DNA of 64,000 nucleotides from Saprospiraceae bacterium (GTDB taxonomy: Bacteria; Bacteroidota; Bacteroidia; Chitinophagales; Saprospiraceae), in NCBI GenBank assembly GCA_016715405.1, contig JADKAE010000012.1:124001-188000 (forward strand), given 5' to 3'. The position numbers were made by a program, and so were the translations under genes. Positions within the stretch are counted from its first letter, which is position 1; every line of letters starts with the position of its first letter. Shown here in pieces: positions 46,374-55,290 of the stretch. Below the pieces are notes generated by a model. It did no database searches and was not told the origin of the DNA. It saw only the letters and a program-made list of their open reading frames with translations.

Positions 46374-47087
46374 ATGCAAAAGGTTATATACCAAGATCTT
46401 GGAATTATTGACTACGAAGAAGCCTGGAACCTTCAGCGACAGTTGCACCAACAGTTGATTAACAAGAAGCTGGAGAACCGCAATCTGATTTCGTCTGGAG
46501 CAAATCCGCTGCCCCAATCCCACTACATGCTGTTTTGTGAACATCCACCCGTCTTTACATTAGGCAAATCGGGATCGGTTGATCGCCTGCTTTTAGATGA
46601 AGAAAATTTGCAAGCAAAAGGGTTTACTTTTTTCAAAATCAATAGGGGAGGGGATATTACCTATCACGGCCCGGGGCAATTGGTGGGGTACCCCATATTT
46701 GATCTCGATTGCTTTTTTACTGATGTACATCGCTATGTAAGAGCATTGGAGGAAGCTGTCATCCGACTGTTGGCCGACTATGGACTAACCGGCATGCGGA
46801 TAAAAGAGTACACCGGTGTTTGGTTGGATGCAAATGACAGGAAGCCTCAGCGAAAAATATGCGCCATTGGCGTACACCTGAGCAGGTGGGTTACTATGCA
46901 TGGCTTTGCGCTGAATGTGAATACGGATCTGTCGCATTTTGATTTCATCATACCCTGTGGTATTAGCGATGCCGACAAAGCAGTCACCTCCCTAGCCATT
47001 GAATTGGGGGAAGATATTCCCTTGCAAGAAGTTAAATCGGCTTTGAAGTCTCATTTTGCAGATGTTTTCGGGTACAAATATGCATAG
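46374..47087 (+). CDS. lipB: octanoyl-(acyl-carrier-protein):protein transferase
   Basis: LipB moves the octanoyl group from ACP to lipoyl domains in lipoic acid synthesis. The 237-residue protein has the motif RGGDITYHGPGQLVGYPI at residues 91-108, the catalytic lysine K161 in RKICAIGVHLSRW and the acyl-accepting cysteine C195 in IIPCGISD. It is transcribed divergently from the redoxin gene with a gap of 58 bases. No lipA is adjacent. Confidence 0.95.
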   Translation: MQKVIYQDLGIIDYEEAWNLQRQLHQQLINKKLENRNLISSGANPLPQSHYMLFCEHPPVFTLGKSGSVDRLLLDEENLQAKGFTFFKINRGGDITYHGPGQLVGYPIFDLDCFFTDVHRYVRALEEAVIRLLADYGLTGMRIKEYTGVWLDANDRKPQRKICAIGVHLSRWVTMHGFALNVNTDLSHFDFIIPCGISDADKAVTSLAIELGEDIPLQEVKSALKSHFADVFGYKYA

Positions 47088-47171
47088 CATAGCTTATCTT
47101 CGCGTGGCTTTTTCGGCAACTTGTCTTGCTGGAACGCAAAAACCTGAAAACTAGCACTTTATTCAAAATTC

Positions 47172-47581
47172 ATGCGTAAAGATATTCCTGACCATAAAGT
47201 GGAAGACCTGGCAATAGCCATTGTACCCCGCGAAGGCGATGAGCTATTAGAGGAGGAAATGTGGGATAGTTTTTTGATCAATTTGAAAGACGACACGATC
47301 AAAAATGTGCTGATCAGCTCAAAAGGGTACGGTGAGGTAGACGGCGAAAACCGCAAAACTACCGTCCTCAGACACTTTTTTGAGGAAGTAGGTCCTTTGG
47401 CCTTTATTCCGATTGAACCCATACATACCGCTTTGTTCAACCTCACTAATGAGTATTGGGTGAGTTTTGTGTATGAAGATTATATGTACGATAAAAATAT
47501 ATCTTCGTGCAAGGCAGTATAGATGCCGGCAATTTCACGGATATCCCCTTTTTGAAAAGAAAAGGGGTAATGATAAGATAA
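47172..47581 (+). CDS. conserved small Bacteroidota protein of unknown function (one frameshift)
   Basis: The open frame ends at 47522 (116 residues). One more A in the run 47493-47497 extends it to 47581: YDKKYIFVQGSIDAGNFTDI, then PFLKRKGVMIR. The joined 136-residue protein (MRKDIPDHKVEDLAIAIVPR, VLISSKGYGEVDGENRKT, LRHFFEEVGPLAFIPIEPIH) belongs to a small family found in Bacteroidota. From memory, it is often mislabelled in databases as a phenylalanyl-tRNA synthetase subunit, although it shares no synthetase motif. No signal peptide is present. The restored stop codon ends one base before the thioesterase start, which supports the correction and a shared transcript. Confidence 0.78.
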
Positions 47582-48121
47582 ATGGAGCAAGAGCCAAAAG
47601 CAAAAAAAGTCGCTGATTCTAAGGCCATCATGACCGAAATGGTGATGCCTAATGATACTAATTTCATGGGCAACCTCATGGGGGGCAACCTGCTGCGCTG
47701 GATGGATATAGCCAGTGCCATTTGTGCGGGTAAACACTGCGAAGCGCACGTGGTGACAGCCTCGGTAGACCATGTGTCTTTTCAAAAACCGATAAAGGTT
47801 GGTGAAGTGGTTTCCATCGAAGCGAGCGTTACCCGTGCCTTTAATACCTCAGTAGAAATTTTTGTGGAGATTTTTGCCGCCGACATCAAGGGCCATAACC
47901 CGCGCCGGTGCAATCACGCCTATTATACTTTCGTCGCACTCGATGAGATAAACGGCAAACCCATTCTAGTGCCACCCGTCATCCCACTCAATGAAATCGA
48001 ACAACAACGCTACGAAAGCGCTCCGCGCAGGCGCGAGGTGAGGCTTATCCTTAGCGGCCGGCTCAAGCCGGAAGAATCCGTTGAGATCAGATCGCTATTT
48101 GTCGATAACCTGAAAGAATGA
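47582..48121 (+). CDS. acyl-CoA thioesterase, hotdog fold
   Basis: A 179-residue single-hotdog thioesterase of the YciA/BACH type that hydrolyses acyl-CoA in the cytoplasm. The hallmark MPNDTNFMGNLMGGNLLRWM is at residues 23-42, with the active-site aspartate in the following WMDIASAICAGKHC. HVVTASVDHVSFQKPIKVGE and HAYYTFVALDE also fit. A basic C-terminal extension (APRRREVRLILSGRLKPEES) follows. It overlaps the next gene by four bases (ATGA). Confidence 0.93.
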   Translation: MEQEPKAKKVADSKAIMTEMVMPNDTNFMGNLMGGNLLRWMDIASAICAGKHCEAHVVTASVDHVSFQKPIKVGEVVSIEASVTRAFNTSVEIFVEIFAADIKGHNPRRCNHAYYTFVALDEINGKPILVPPVIPLNEIEQQRYESAPRRREVRLILSGRLKPEESVEIRSLFVDNLKE

Positions 48122-50709
48122 CTATACGCCTTAATTACCGGAAATTCCGGGTCGTTGCTGCTATATCCCTGATTGGACTGGCGGCGTTCAGCGCTTTTTT
48201 GTGGCGCTTTTACAACTCTCCTGCACCCGCTGCAACTAAACTTCGTCCCGACGAATGGTTCTATATGCAGCGCTTATATCCGGAATCATCTTTTGCTATC
48301 AAATCCTATACGGCTGCTTTGCAGGATGCCGTGGAGCGCAGCGCTGAAAAAAACTTTGACGGATTTGACCTGTCCTGGGCTGTGAGAGGCCCTGCCAATA
48401 TCGGCGCACGCATAAATGCCGTAGCCGTCGATCCCACCAACGAAGATATTATGTATGCTGGGTTTGCCGTAGGTGGTTTGTACAAAACTGCTAATGGCGG
48501 CCAGGACTGGACTCCCATTTTTGACGATCAACCTTTCCTCGCTATTGGCGCTATTGCCATCGACCCCCAAAACACCGATGTGGTGTACGCGGGTACTGGC
48601 GATCCCAATATCTCTGCTTATCCGTTTTTAGCCAATGGCATCTTTAAAAGCTCAGATGCCGCCGCCACCTGGCAGCCTTTGGGCCTCACTGACCAGCGCA
48701 TTGTATCCCGAATTGCCGTGCACCCTACTAATAGTCAGATTATCTACGCGGCCTGCATGGGACTACCTTTTGAACGCAACAACGACAGAGGCCTGTATAA
48801 GTCGATAGATGGCGGCCAGTCCTGGCAACAAATTTTGTTCGTCAGCAACCAATCGGGCGTAATTGACCTGGTCATGGATCCTTCGCAACCCGATGTGTTA
48901 TACGCCGCCTCCTGGGATCGAATCAGGAATAACTCCGAGTCTATGGTTAGCGGCCCTAATGCCCGTATTTTTAAAACTATCGACGGGGGCGCATCCTGGA
49001 ATCAATTGACAAACGGTCTTCCAGCTGAGAATATGGGCCGTATCGGCCTTGCAATTTCTCCCAGCCAGCCCAATATTGTATATGCGCTGTACGTGGGTAC
49101 TAATAGCCAGGTGTTCAACGTGTTTAAAACTATTGACTATGGCGCAAGCTGGCAGCCCACTATGCCCCAAGATCAGGTAAATGATATATTACCAGGCGTC
49201 TTGGGGGGCTTTGGTTGGTATTTTGGCAAGATCCGGGTCAATCCCGGCGACCCTAACGATATCTTTCTGCTTGGAGTCGATTTGTGGCGGTCGCCCGATG
49301 GCGGCGCTTCCTGGCTGGAAGCCTCTCCGCCATGGTGGGAGTATTCTGTTCATGCCGACAAACACGATTTGCAATTTACACCCTCAGGGTCTATTGTATT
49401 GGCTACTGATGGAGGCTTGTATAAAAGCTCCGACAATACTCAAACCTGGTCGGATATCGAGCGTATTCCCGCCAATCAGGTATATAGGGTCGCTTATAAC
49501 CCCCACGAACCTGGTTGGTGTTATGGCGGACTGCAAGACAACGGTTCAACCGGCGGCCCCGATCTGGCTACCGACTGGCTCCGCATATACGGCGGCGATG
49601 GCTTCCAAATGGCCTTTCACCCCGATAACCCATTGATTGTATACGCAGAATCCCAAAATGGAAATATCGTACTGTCTACCGATGGAGGAAATTCCTGGGA
49701 TGAGGGCGATACTGGAATCGACAATGGAGACCGCACGCACTGGGACAGTCCCTATTTTATCAGTTCCCACGACCCCAGTGTGATGTATACCGGCACCTTC
49801 AGGGTGTATAAAAACCTGGACAGCGCCAATCCCAATTGGTTTCCAATTAGTGAAGATCTTACCGACGGCATCGTTTTTAGTCCCAATTTTCATACGATTA
49901 CCACCCTCACAGAATCACCGCGTGTGCAAGGGCTTTTGTATGTGGGTACTACTGATGGCAACGTGTGGCGCACCGACGATGACGGTGCGGGCTGGACGCC
50001 CATCTATCCCAACCTGCCAAACCGCTATGTCACTAATGTCGAAGCCTCGCCTTCGTTTGAGCATACCGTATATGTGAGCCACTCAGGCTATAAAGACAAC
50101 GATTTCACCCCGCGCATCCATCGTTCCGACGATAGGGGCGATACCTGGGCGAGTATCAGCAGCAATTTGCCCAACCTGGCCGTAAACGACCTCCTGATAT
50201 TACCGGGCCATCAGGATACAGTGCTGTTTGCCGCCACCGACGGCGGGGTCTACGGCACCAAAAATAGCGGACAAGCCTGGGCCCGATTGGGCAATAATAT
50301 GCCCATGGTGCCGGTGTTTCATCTCACTTGGAATGAAACCCACAACGAGCTTATTGCCGGCACACACGGCCGCTCTATTATGTCATACCCGCTTGATTCG
50401 CTGTTTGTAAGCCCTGATACGGTTGTCACGAGCACAGATGTTACCGGAGCATATGTAGAGAACAAGTTGTCGGTGCAACCTTCTCCTGCAAGCCACACGG
50501 CTATGGTAAGCTGGGGCAATACCCAACTGGCCTGTAACCAGCTATGGGTGTATAATTCGGTGGGAGAAATCGTTTATCGACAGCAAGGGCGTAGTATCAA
50601 CCTAAACGTTCGGCTGGATGTGAGCACCTGGAAGCCGGGCGTATATTATGCCGTAGCCCATTTCGAAACTAATATTCGAAGATCGACGGCCTTCGTTGTA
50701 TTGCATTGA
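48118..50709 (+). CDS. large T9SS-exported BNR/sortilin-like repeat protein
   Basis: The 863-residue protein has an N-terminal hydrophobic export segment (residues 12-29, VVAAISLIGLAAFSAFLW). Many BNR/Asp-box repeats follow, with phrases such as GGLYKTANGGQDWTPIF, GIFKSSDAAATWQPL, GLYKSIDGGQSWQQI and GGVYGTKNSGQAWARLG. These form multi-bladed propellers like those of sortilin/VPS10 and exo-glycosidases. The last 80 residues (LSVQPSPASHTAMVSWG, VYNSVGEIVYRQQG, WKPGVYYAVAHF) form a type A T9SS sorting domain. No catalytic acid set can be assigned. It may be a surface glycan-binding protein. Its start overlaps the thioesterase stop codon. Confidence 0.88.
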   Translation: MTIRLNYRKFRVVAAISLIGLAAFSAFLWRFYNSPAPAATKLRPDEWFYMQRLYPESSFAIKSYTAALQDAVERSAEKNFDGFDLSWAVRGPANIGARINAVAVDPTNEDIMYAGFAVGGLYKTANGGQDWTPIFDDQPFLAIGAIAIDPQNTDVVYAGTGDPNISAYPFLANGIFKSSDAAATWQPLGLTDQRIVSRIAVHPTNSQIIYAACMGLPFERNNDRGLYKSIDGGQSWQQILFVSNQSGVIDLVMDPSQPDVLYAASWDRIRNNSESMVSGPNARIFKTIDGGASWNQLTNGLPAENMGRIGLAISPSQPNIVYALYVGTNSQVFNVFKTIDYGASWQPTMPQDQVNDILPGVLGGFGWYFGKIRVNPGDPNDIFLLGVDLWRSPDGGASWLEASPPWWEYSVHADKHDLQFTPSGSIVLATDGGLYKSSDNTQTWSDIERIPANQVYRVAYNPHEPGWCYGGLQDNGSTGGPDLATDWLRIYGGDGFQMAFHPDNPLIVYAESQNGNIVLSTDGGNSWDEGDTGIDNGDRTHWDSPYFISSHDPSVMYTGTFRVYKNLDSANPNWFPISEDLTDGIVFSPNFHTITTLTESPRVQGLLYVGTTDGNVWRTDDDGAGWTPIYPNLPNRYVTNVEASPSFEHTVYVSHSGYKDNDFTPRIHRSDDRGDTWASISSNLPNLAVNDLLILPGHQDTVLFAATDGGVYGTKNSGQAWARLGNNMPMVPVFHLTWNETHNELIAGTHGRSIMSYPLDSLFVSPDTVVTSTDVTGAYVENKLSVQPSPASHTAMVSWGNTQLACNQLWVYNSVGEIVYRQQGRSINLNVRLDVSTWKPGVYYAVAHFETNIRRSTAFVVLH

Positions 50710-50720
50710 AAGACGTATAG

Positions 50721-51539
50721 TTAATCCAACCCGAGTTCTTTTTTCAGTAGGGTAATGTTATCCTTGTGGTAACGACCCATGCTGCGAGGAAATTGGTACC
50801 TAAGCCATAACTGTTTGGTAGGATAGGGTGGTCCTCCTTGAAGGGATGCCCTCAATTCCTTAATATATTGCCTGCTTTCATAAATCCTCAGTTCCATTTC
50901 ACCTATATCGGAGGTGACATCTCCGTGGCCGGGTACGAGCAGCAGGGGTTTGTAATGGTGCATTATCATTTCTGCCTTATCGAGGGTATCTTCGTAAGCG
51001 CTGCTATTAAAGTAGATGTAGGGGAATTCAATATTGGATAAATAATCTCCGGCGATAAAAACGCCAAGGGGTTCTACGAGTACAAATAATCCGTCGTTGG
51101 TATGACCTGGGGCCTGCCAGAAGATCAACCGGGTGTCGCCGATTTGAAGCACTTCTTCTTCTCCTCCAATGACATGGTCTGCTTGGGGATAGTTAATGGG
51201 ATATGGCCTGCTGATGTAATATTCGTCGTCAAAGTCCTTTATCTGTTGCAGAATACTTTCTGTATCGGTGCGCTGTGTAAAAGCCCTGGAGGCGATAACT
51301 TTTGCTTCTGGAAATGCATGATAACCAATGATGTGGTCGTAATCGGAGTGCGTAAATAGCAAGTATAACGGTCGATGGGGGTGCGCATCTTCCATGTCGT
51401 CGATAATCTGGTCAATTTCATGCGGCAACCAGTTGGGATCTACTACCAGGATCATGTCGTCCGTATAAATTACTGTCGAGGTAGTACGGAATAATGCGCT
51501 TTCGTATACGCACAACTTGGGCGTTTTGTATTGTATCAT
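50721..51539 (-). CDS. MBL-fold metallo-hydrolase
   Basis: The 272-residue metallo-beta-lactamase-fold hydrolase has the metal-binding motif HSDYDH at residues 64-69 (HxDxDH in the place of the usual HxHxDH). The later metal ligands lie in QAPGHTNDGLF near 140, AGDYL near 160 and VPGHGDV near 202. The replacement of the first histidine pair member by aspartate is unusual but known in some branches. Substrate unknown. It is the last of three closely packed genes (ffh, flippase, this one), three bases behind its neighbour. Confidence 0.85.
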   Translation of the reverse strand: MIQYKTPKLCVYESALFRTTSTVIYTDDMILVVDPNWLPHEIDQIIDDMEDAHPHRPLYLLFTHSDYDHIIGYHAFPEAKVIASRAFTQRTDTESILQQIKDFDDEYYISRPYPINYPQADHVIGGEEEVLQIGDTRLIFWQAPGHTNDGLFVLVEPLGVFIAGDYLSNIEFPYIYFNSSAYEDTLDKAEMIMHHYKPLLLVPGHGDVTSDIGEMELRIYESRQYIKELRASLQGGPPYPTKQLWLRYQFPRSMGRYHKDNITLLKKELGLD

Positions 51540-51542
51540 TTT

Positions 51543-52850
51543 TTAAAATAATAAACTGACCACAAAACTCGCCAATAACGCGGCACTATACCATAGATAA
51601 AGCCCTATCGGGGTGTAGCGGCTGATTCCAATGCCGTGTTTGCTATAAAGATACACACAAATAAGCACTTTTTCGAGCGTATAAGCCAGGAGTGCCCCCA
51701 TGGCGATTCCCGCTAATCCCCAAATAGACACGAACAAAAAACCGGCCGCTATGTGGACGATAAATTCTACGATTGAAATTAGCAAAATCATCTTATTGTC
51801 CTGTAAACCAACTAATACGGTTCTAGAAAATACTAATCTACTTATAGTAATGAGTAAAAAGACATTGAAAATCAATACACTATCATCAAAAGCGTGACTA
51901 AAAACCAGGGGAAAAAGCCATTTGCTGCCAAGCATGAGCAATATCGAAGCAGGAAAGAGCGCATGGAGCAGGGAGATAGATTTTATCCGGATAGCCTCAA
52001 GTCCTTTCTCCAGGTTTTTGGCGATTTCAGGCAGCATTGCCGTGCTAAAGGCGTTTGCCATAGCGATAACCAGGGGGAATTCCCGGGCGCCGTAACGGAA
52101 AACAGCAAAAACAGCCTCGTCGCCGGGATAACTAAACCCGACCAGCCAGCTGTCAAATGACTGATTTACGCCGCTTATTAAAGCATACAGCATCAATGGG
52201 GCCGATAATATCCACCAGCGATACAGCAGGGAGCGGTCTATGAACCAGCGACCGTGTTTGAGCACGTAAATCGCGAGCCAAACCCATTTTGCCGCGGCAA
52301 GTACGGTCAGCCAAAAAAAGCTCACGCCAAGCCCAAGTCCCAAAAAGACAGGAATCAGCACGGCAGCCAGCTGTAGCCCAAATGAGAAAATAGCCCACAA
52401 ATATAATTGACGGGGCCGGTCGTGCAGCAAATAGTAATTTTCCTGGAGGGTGGCGGGTAGGTTGAAAAGAGAAAACCAGAGAAAAACAGCATAATAGTCG
52501 AGAGATTCCTGTCCGGTTAAAGCCGGCAGTATCCATTGCTTCCCTGCCCACATCAAAAGCGTTAGCCCCAAACTTACCAGGCAAAAGCTCAAAAAGCTAT
52601 TAAAAACAAAGCGGCGCCGGCCTTCTTCGGTTTCGCGGGGATACATGCTTAGCATACCCTGCATAAGCCCTGAAGTCCAGAAAAAACTGGTGATAAAGCC
52701 CAGGTAAAACAACATTTCGTAGGCGCCTATCTGGGAGGTTGATAGCGCCGAGTTAGCCAATAATATGGCGATGAGGATAGACGTACCCTGCCTGGCCAGT
52801 TGAAAAAACTGAACGGCCTTGGCATTGGTAAACAGTTGGAGTGCAGGCAT
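51543..52850 (-). CDS. polysaccharide flippase-like membrane protein (MOP/MATE superfamily)
   Basis: The 435-residue protein has about 12-14 hydrophobic helices. The opening (AVQFFQLARQGTSILIAILLA, then STSQIGAYEMLFYLGFITSF) resembles Wzx/RfbX-type oligosaccharide flippases that move lipid-linked sugars across the inner membrane. No glycosyltransferase cluster is near, so the cargo is unknown. It lies between ffh and the metallo-hydrolase on one transcript, with gaps of only three to six bases. Confidence 0.82.
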   Translation of the reverse strand: MPALQLFTNAKAVQFFQLARQGTSILIAILLANSALSTSQIGAYEMLFYLGFITSFFWTSGLMQGMLSMYPRETEEGRRRFVFNSFLSFCLVSLGLTLLMWAGKQWILPALTGQESLDYYAVFLWFSLFNLPATLQENYYLLHDRPRQLYLWAIFSFGLQLAAVLIPVFLGLGLGVSFFWLTVLAAAKWVWLAIYVLKHGRWFIDRSLLYRWWILSAPLMLYALISGVNQSFDSWLVGFSYPGDEAVFAVFRYGAREFPLVIAMANAFSTAMLPEIAKNLEKGLEAIRIKSISLLHALFPASILLMLGSKWLFPLVFSHAFDDSVLIFNVFLLITISRLVFSRTVLVGLQDNKMILLISIVEFIVHIAAGFLFVSIWGLAGIAMGALLAYTLEKVLICVYLYSKHGIGISRYTPIGLYLWYSAALLASFVVSLLF

Positions 52851-52856
52851 CGCTTG

Positions 52857-54209
52857 CTAGCGGCGGAAACCCTTGTTCATGCCGCCCGCGCCGCCGCCGG
52901 TCATACCCATCAGACTTGGATTCGTGGCGATCTTGTGCATCATTTTGCGCATCTGCTCAAATTGCCGGATAAAAGCATTCACTTCATCGAGCGACCTGCC
53001 GCTACCCATAGCGATACGCTTTTTTCTGTTCATATTCATGATATCCGGGTTGCCGCGTTCGTGGGGAGTCATTGATTGTATCATAGCTTCCACGCGTTTA
53101 AACGCGCTATCATCGATGTCGACATCCTTCATGGCTTTTCCAACGCCGGGTAACATGCCCAACACGCTTTTGATATCACCCATCTTCCTGATTTGGTTGA
53201 TCTGGCTGAGAAAGTCGTCAAAATCGAACTTATTCTTTTTCAGCTTTTTCTCAATGCGCTTGGCTTCCTGCTCGTCGAATTGTTCCTGCGCGCGCTCCAC
53301 GAAAGACACGATATCGCCCATGCCGAGGATGCGCTGGGCCATCCGGTCGGGGTAGAATACATCGAGCGTATCCATCTTTTCGCCCGTACTCACAAACTTG
53401 ATGGGTTTGCCGACGGTATATTTCACTGAAAGCGCCGCGCCACCGCGGGTATCACCGTCCAGCTTGGTCAGCACCACGCCGTCAAAATCAATGATATCGT
53501 TGAAGGCCTTGGCCGTATTCACAGCGTCCTGGCCTGTCATGGAATCTACGACGAACAAGACTTCGTGAGGAAGTATAGCCTGTTTGACATTGGCTATCTC
53601 TTTCATCATCTCCTCGTCTACAGCCAGTCGGCCGGCCGTGTCCACGATGACCACATCCTGTCCATGTTGTTTGGCATATTCAATAGCCTTGAGTGCGATG
53701 GCTACCGGGTTATTATTGCCGGGTTCTTTGTAAACCGGCACGCCAACCTGTTCGGCCAGCGTAGAGAGCTGATCAATAGCGGCGGGGCGATATACGTCGC
53801 AGGCTACCAACAGCGGTTTTTTGTTGCGCTTGGTTTTGAGATGGTGAGCCAGTTTACCGGAAAAAGTTGTTTTACCCGAGCCTTGCAGACCGGCGATGAG
53901 CACAACTGTGGGTTTTCCCGATAGGTCGATGCCCGCAGCCTGGCCGCCCATCAACTCCACCAACTCGTCCATCACGATTTTGGTCATGAGCTGGCCGGGA
54001 GAAACCGACTTGAGTACGTTATCGGCGCCCAAGGCCTTATCTTTTACCTTATCGGTAAATTCCTTGGCTATTTTGTAGTTCACGTCAGCGCCTACCAACG
54101 CGCGACGGATTTCTTTTATGGATTCGGCAATATTTAGCTCCGTCAACTTGTTGTCGCCGCGGAGCGCCTTAAACGCTACATCCAAACGATCGCTTAGGCT
54201 TTCAAACAT
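52857..54209 (-). CDS. ffh: signal recognition particle protein Ffh
   Basis: Ffh binds SRP RNA and signal sequences and delivers ribosomes to FtsY and the Sec translocon. I start at ATG 54209 (MFESLSDRLDVAFKALRG), giving 450 residues; the frame is open 11 codons further up. The N domain is followed by the GTPase with P-loop GLQGSGKTT (107-115), VDTAGRLAVD, and TKLDGDTRGGAA. The methionine-rich M domain (GDIKSVLGMLPGVGKAM, MIQSMTPHERGNPDIM) ends in GGAGGMNKGFRR. It partners with yidC a few kilobases away in membrane-protein insertion. Confidence 0.97.
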   Translation of the reverse strand: MFESLSDRLDVAFKALRGDNKLTELNIAESIKEIRRALVGADVNYKIAKEFTDKVKDKALGADNVLKSVSPGQLMTKIVMDELVELMGGQAAGIDLSGKPTVVLIAGLQGSGKTTFSGKLAHHLKTKRNKKPLLVACDVYRPAAIDQLSTLAEQVGVPVYKEPGNNNPVAIALKAIEYAKQHGQDVVIVDTAGRLAVDEEMMKEIANVKQAILPHEVLFVVDSMTGQDAVNTAKAFNDIIDFDGVVLTKLDGDTRGGAALSVKYTVGKPIKFVSTGEKMDTLDVFYPDRMAQRILGMGDIVSFVERAQEQFDEQEAKRIEKKLKKNKFDFDDFLSQINQIRKMGDIKSVLGMLPGVGKAMKDVDIDDSAFKRVEAMIQSMTPHERGNPDIMNMNRKKRIAMGSGRSLDEVNAFIRQFEQMRKMMHKIATNPSLMGMTGGGAGGMNKGFRR

Positions 54210-54239
54210 CTTTACAGGCTTATTTTGATAAAAGAAGTG

Positions 54240-54247
54240 CAAATATA
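54240..54247 (-). promoter_or_regulatory. predicted -7 box of ffh
   Basis: TATATTTG on the minus strand is a perfect TAnnTTTG, 31 bases upstream of the chosen ffh start. The nearest TTG is 23 bases further up, a little beyond the usual spacing. Its position supports the downstream start codon at 54209. Confidence 0.4.
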
Positions 54248-54438
54248 GCCATTTTCCTTCTAGAATAATTCAATGCTACCTGCCAAGTTTATAGCAGTGC
54301 AATAATTCTGGTTTATTTAGCAAAATGTTAAAATTTTTACCCTCAAAATCCAAAAGTTTCGAAATCAAATGCTTATATTTGGATCTATTGAAAAGCTCTC
54401 ATAGCTTCTTTTCAAATCAAAAACAAAAACCAACATCC

Positions 54439-55266
54439 ATGTCCGCACCAATCAAAGTCCTTATTATGTTGATTGTGTGGCTGCTCTTTTCCTTACTGGC
54501 GTATAGGGGCTGTATTCAGGATTGTTGTAAAGGTGGAGAAGATGCCATCATACAGCAGGACAGCGCCCTGAACCTAAAGAGGTATCCCATTGACTTCCAA
54601 TGGTCAAAAGAGGCGGCTAACACCAATCAGGGTTTCGACGATTTAAAAGCAAAATTGCTGGCCGGGATGCAGGATGGACAAATCCTGGAAATTACCGGGC
54701 AATATTTTGAAGACGAGCCCAAACCCGATGGTTTCGATAACATGGGATTTGCCCGTGCTCAGGCCGCCAGGGCACTCTTCCCCGATATCCCTGACGACCG
54801 CATCAAATTGCGCGCCCGCCTCATGGACGAAAGCGAAGGGGTTCGCAACGGCTATTTTGAAGCGGCACTGTTCGAGTGGATCAAACCCGAAGAAAAAATA
54901 GCCCAGACCGTCGAAGAACTGAACGACAGGATCATTATCCGATTCCCATACAACTCTACCGAGCGTGAATACGATCCATCGGTTGATGAATATCTCGACA
55001 AGCTGGCCAAGCGCATTGCCTCAACCGGCGAGACGGTTCAGCTGACCGGCCACACGGATAACAAGGGCGCGCCCGACTATAACACAAAATTGGGTATGGC
55101 CCGCGCCACGGGTATTAAAGGGGTATTGATGCAAAAAGGCGTCAAGGCCGACCAGATCAGCGCCTCCTCAAAAGGCCAGGAACAACCCGTTGATTCCAAC
55201 GTCACGGAGGAAGGCAGGCACAACAACCGCAGGGTAGAAGTGCGGCTTATTAAGAAACAACAGTAA
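54439..55266 (+). CDS. inner-membrane-anchored OmpA-family protein with two OmpA-like domains
   Basis: I choose ATG 54439 (MSAPIKVLIMLIVWLLFSLL), which begins a membrane helix. The longer frame from 54325 adds 38 unlike residues. The helix ends at YRGCIQDCC, not a proper lipobox. Two OmpA-like modules follow. The first (residues 60-140, ILEITGQYFEDE, MGFARAQAARALFPDIPDDR) is degenerate. The second (residues 160-275) is canonical, with VQLTGHTDNKGAPDYN, LGMARATGIKGVLMQKGV and NNRRVEVRL, which binds peptidoglycan. The next gene, a coiled-coil and helix-hairpin-helix membrane protein, is 24 bases away and probably its partner. Confidence 0.85.
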   Translation: MSAPIKVLIMLIVWLLFSLLAYRGCIQDCCKGGEDAIIQQDSALNLKRYPIDFQWSKEAANTNQGFDDLKAKLLAGMQDGQILEITGQYFEDEPKPDGFDNMGFARAQAARALFPDIPDDRIKLRARLMDESEGVRNGYFEAALFEWIKPEEKIAQTVEELNDRIIIRFPYNSTEREYDPSVDEYLDKLAKRIASTGETVQLTGHTDNKGAPDYNTKLGMARATGIKGVLMQKGVKADQISASSKGQEQPVDSNVTEEGRHNNRRVEVRLIKKQQ

Positions 55267-55290
55267 CCATCAAAACAAAATCAACCAACT

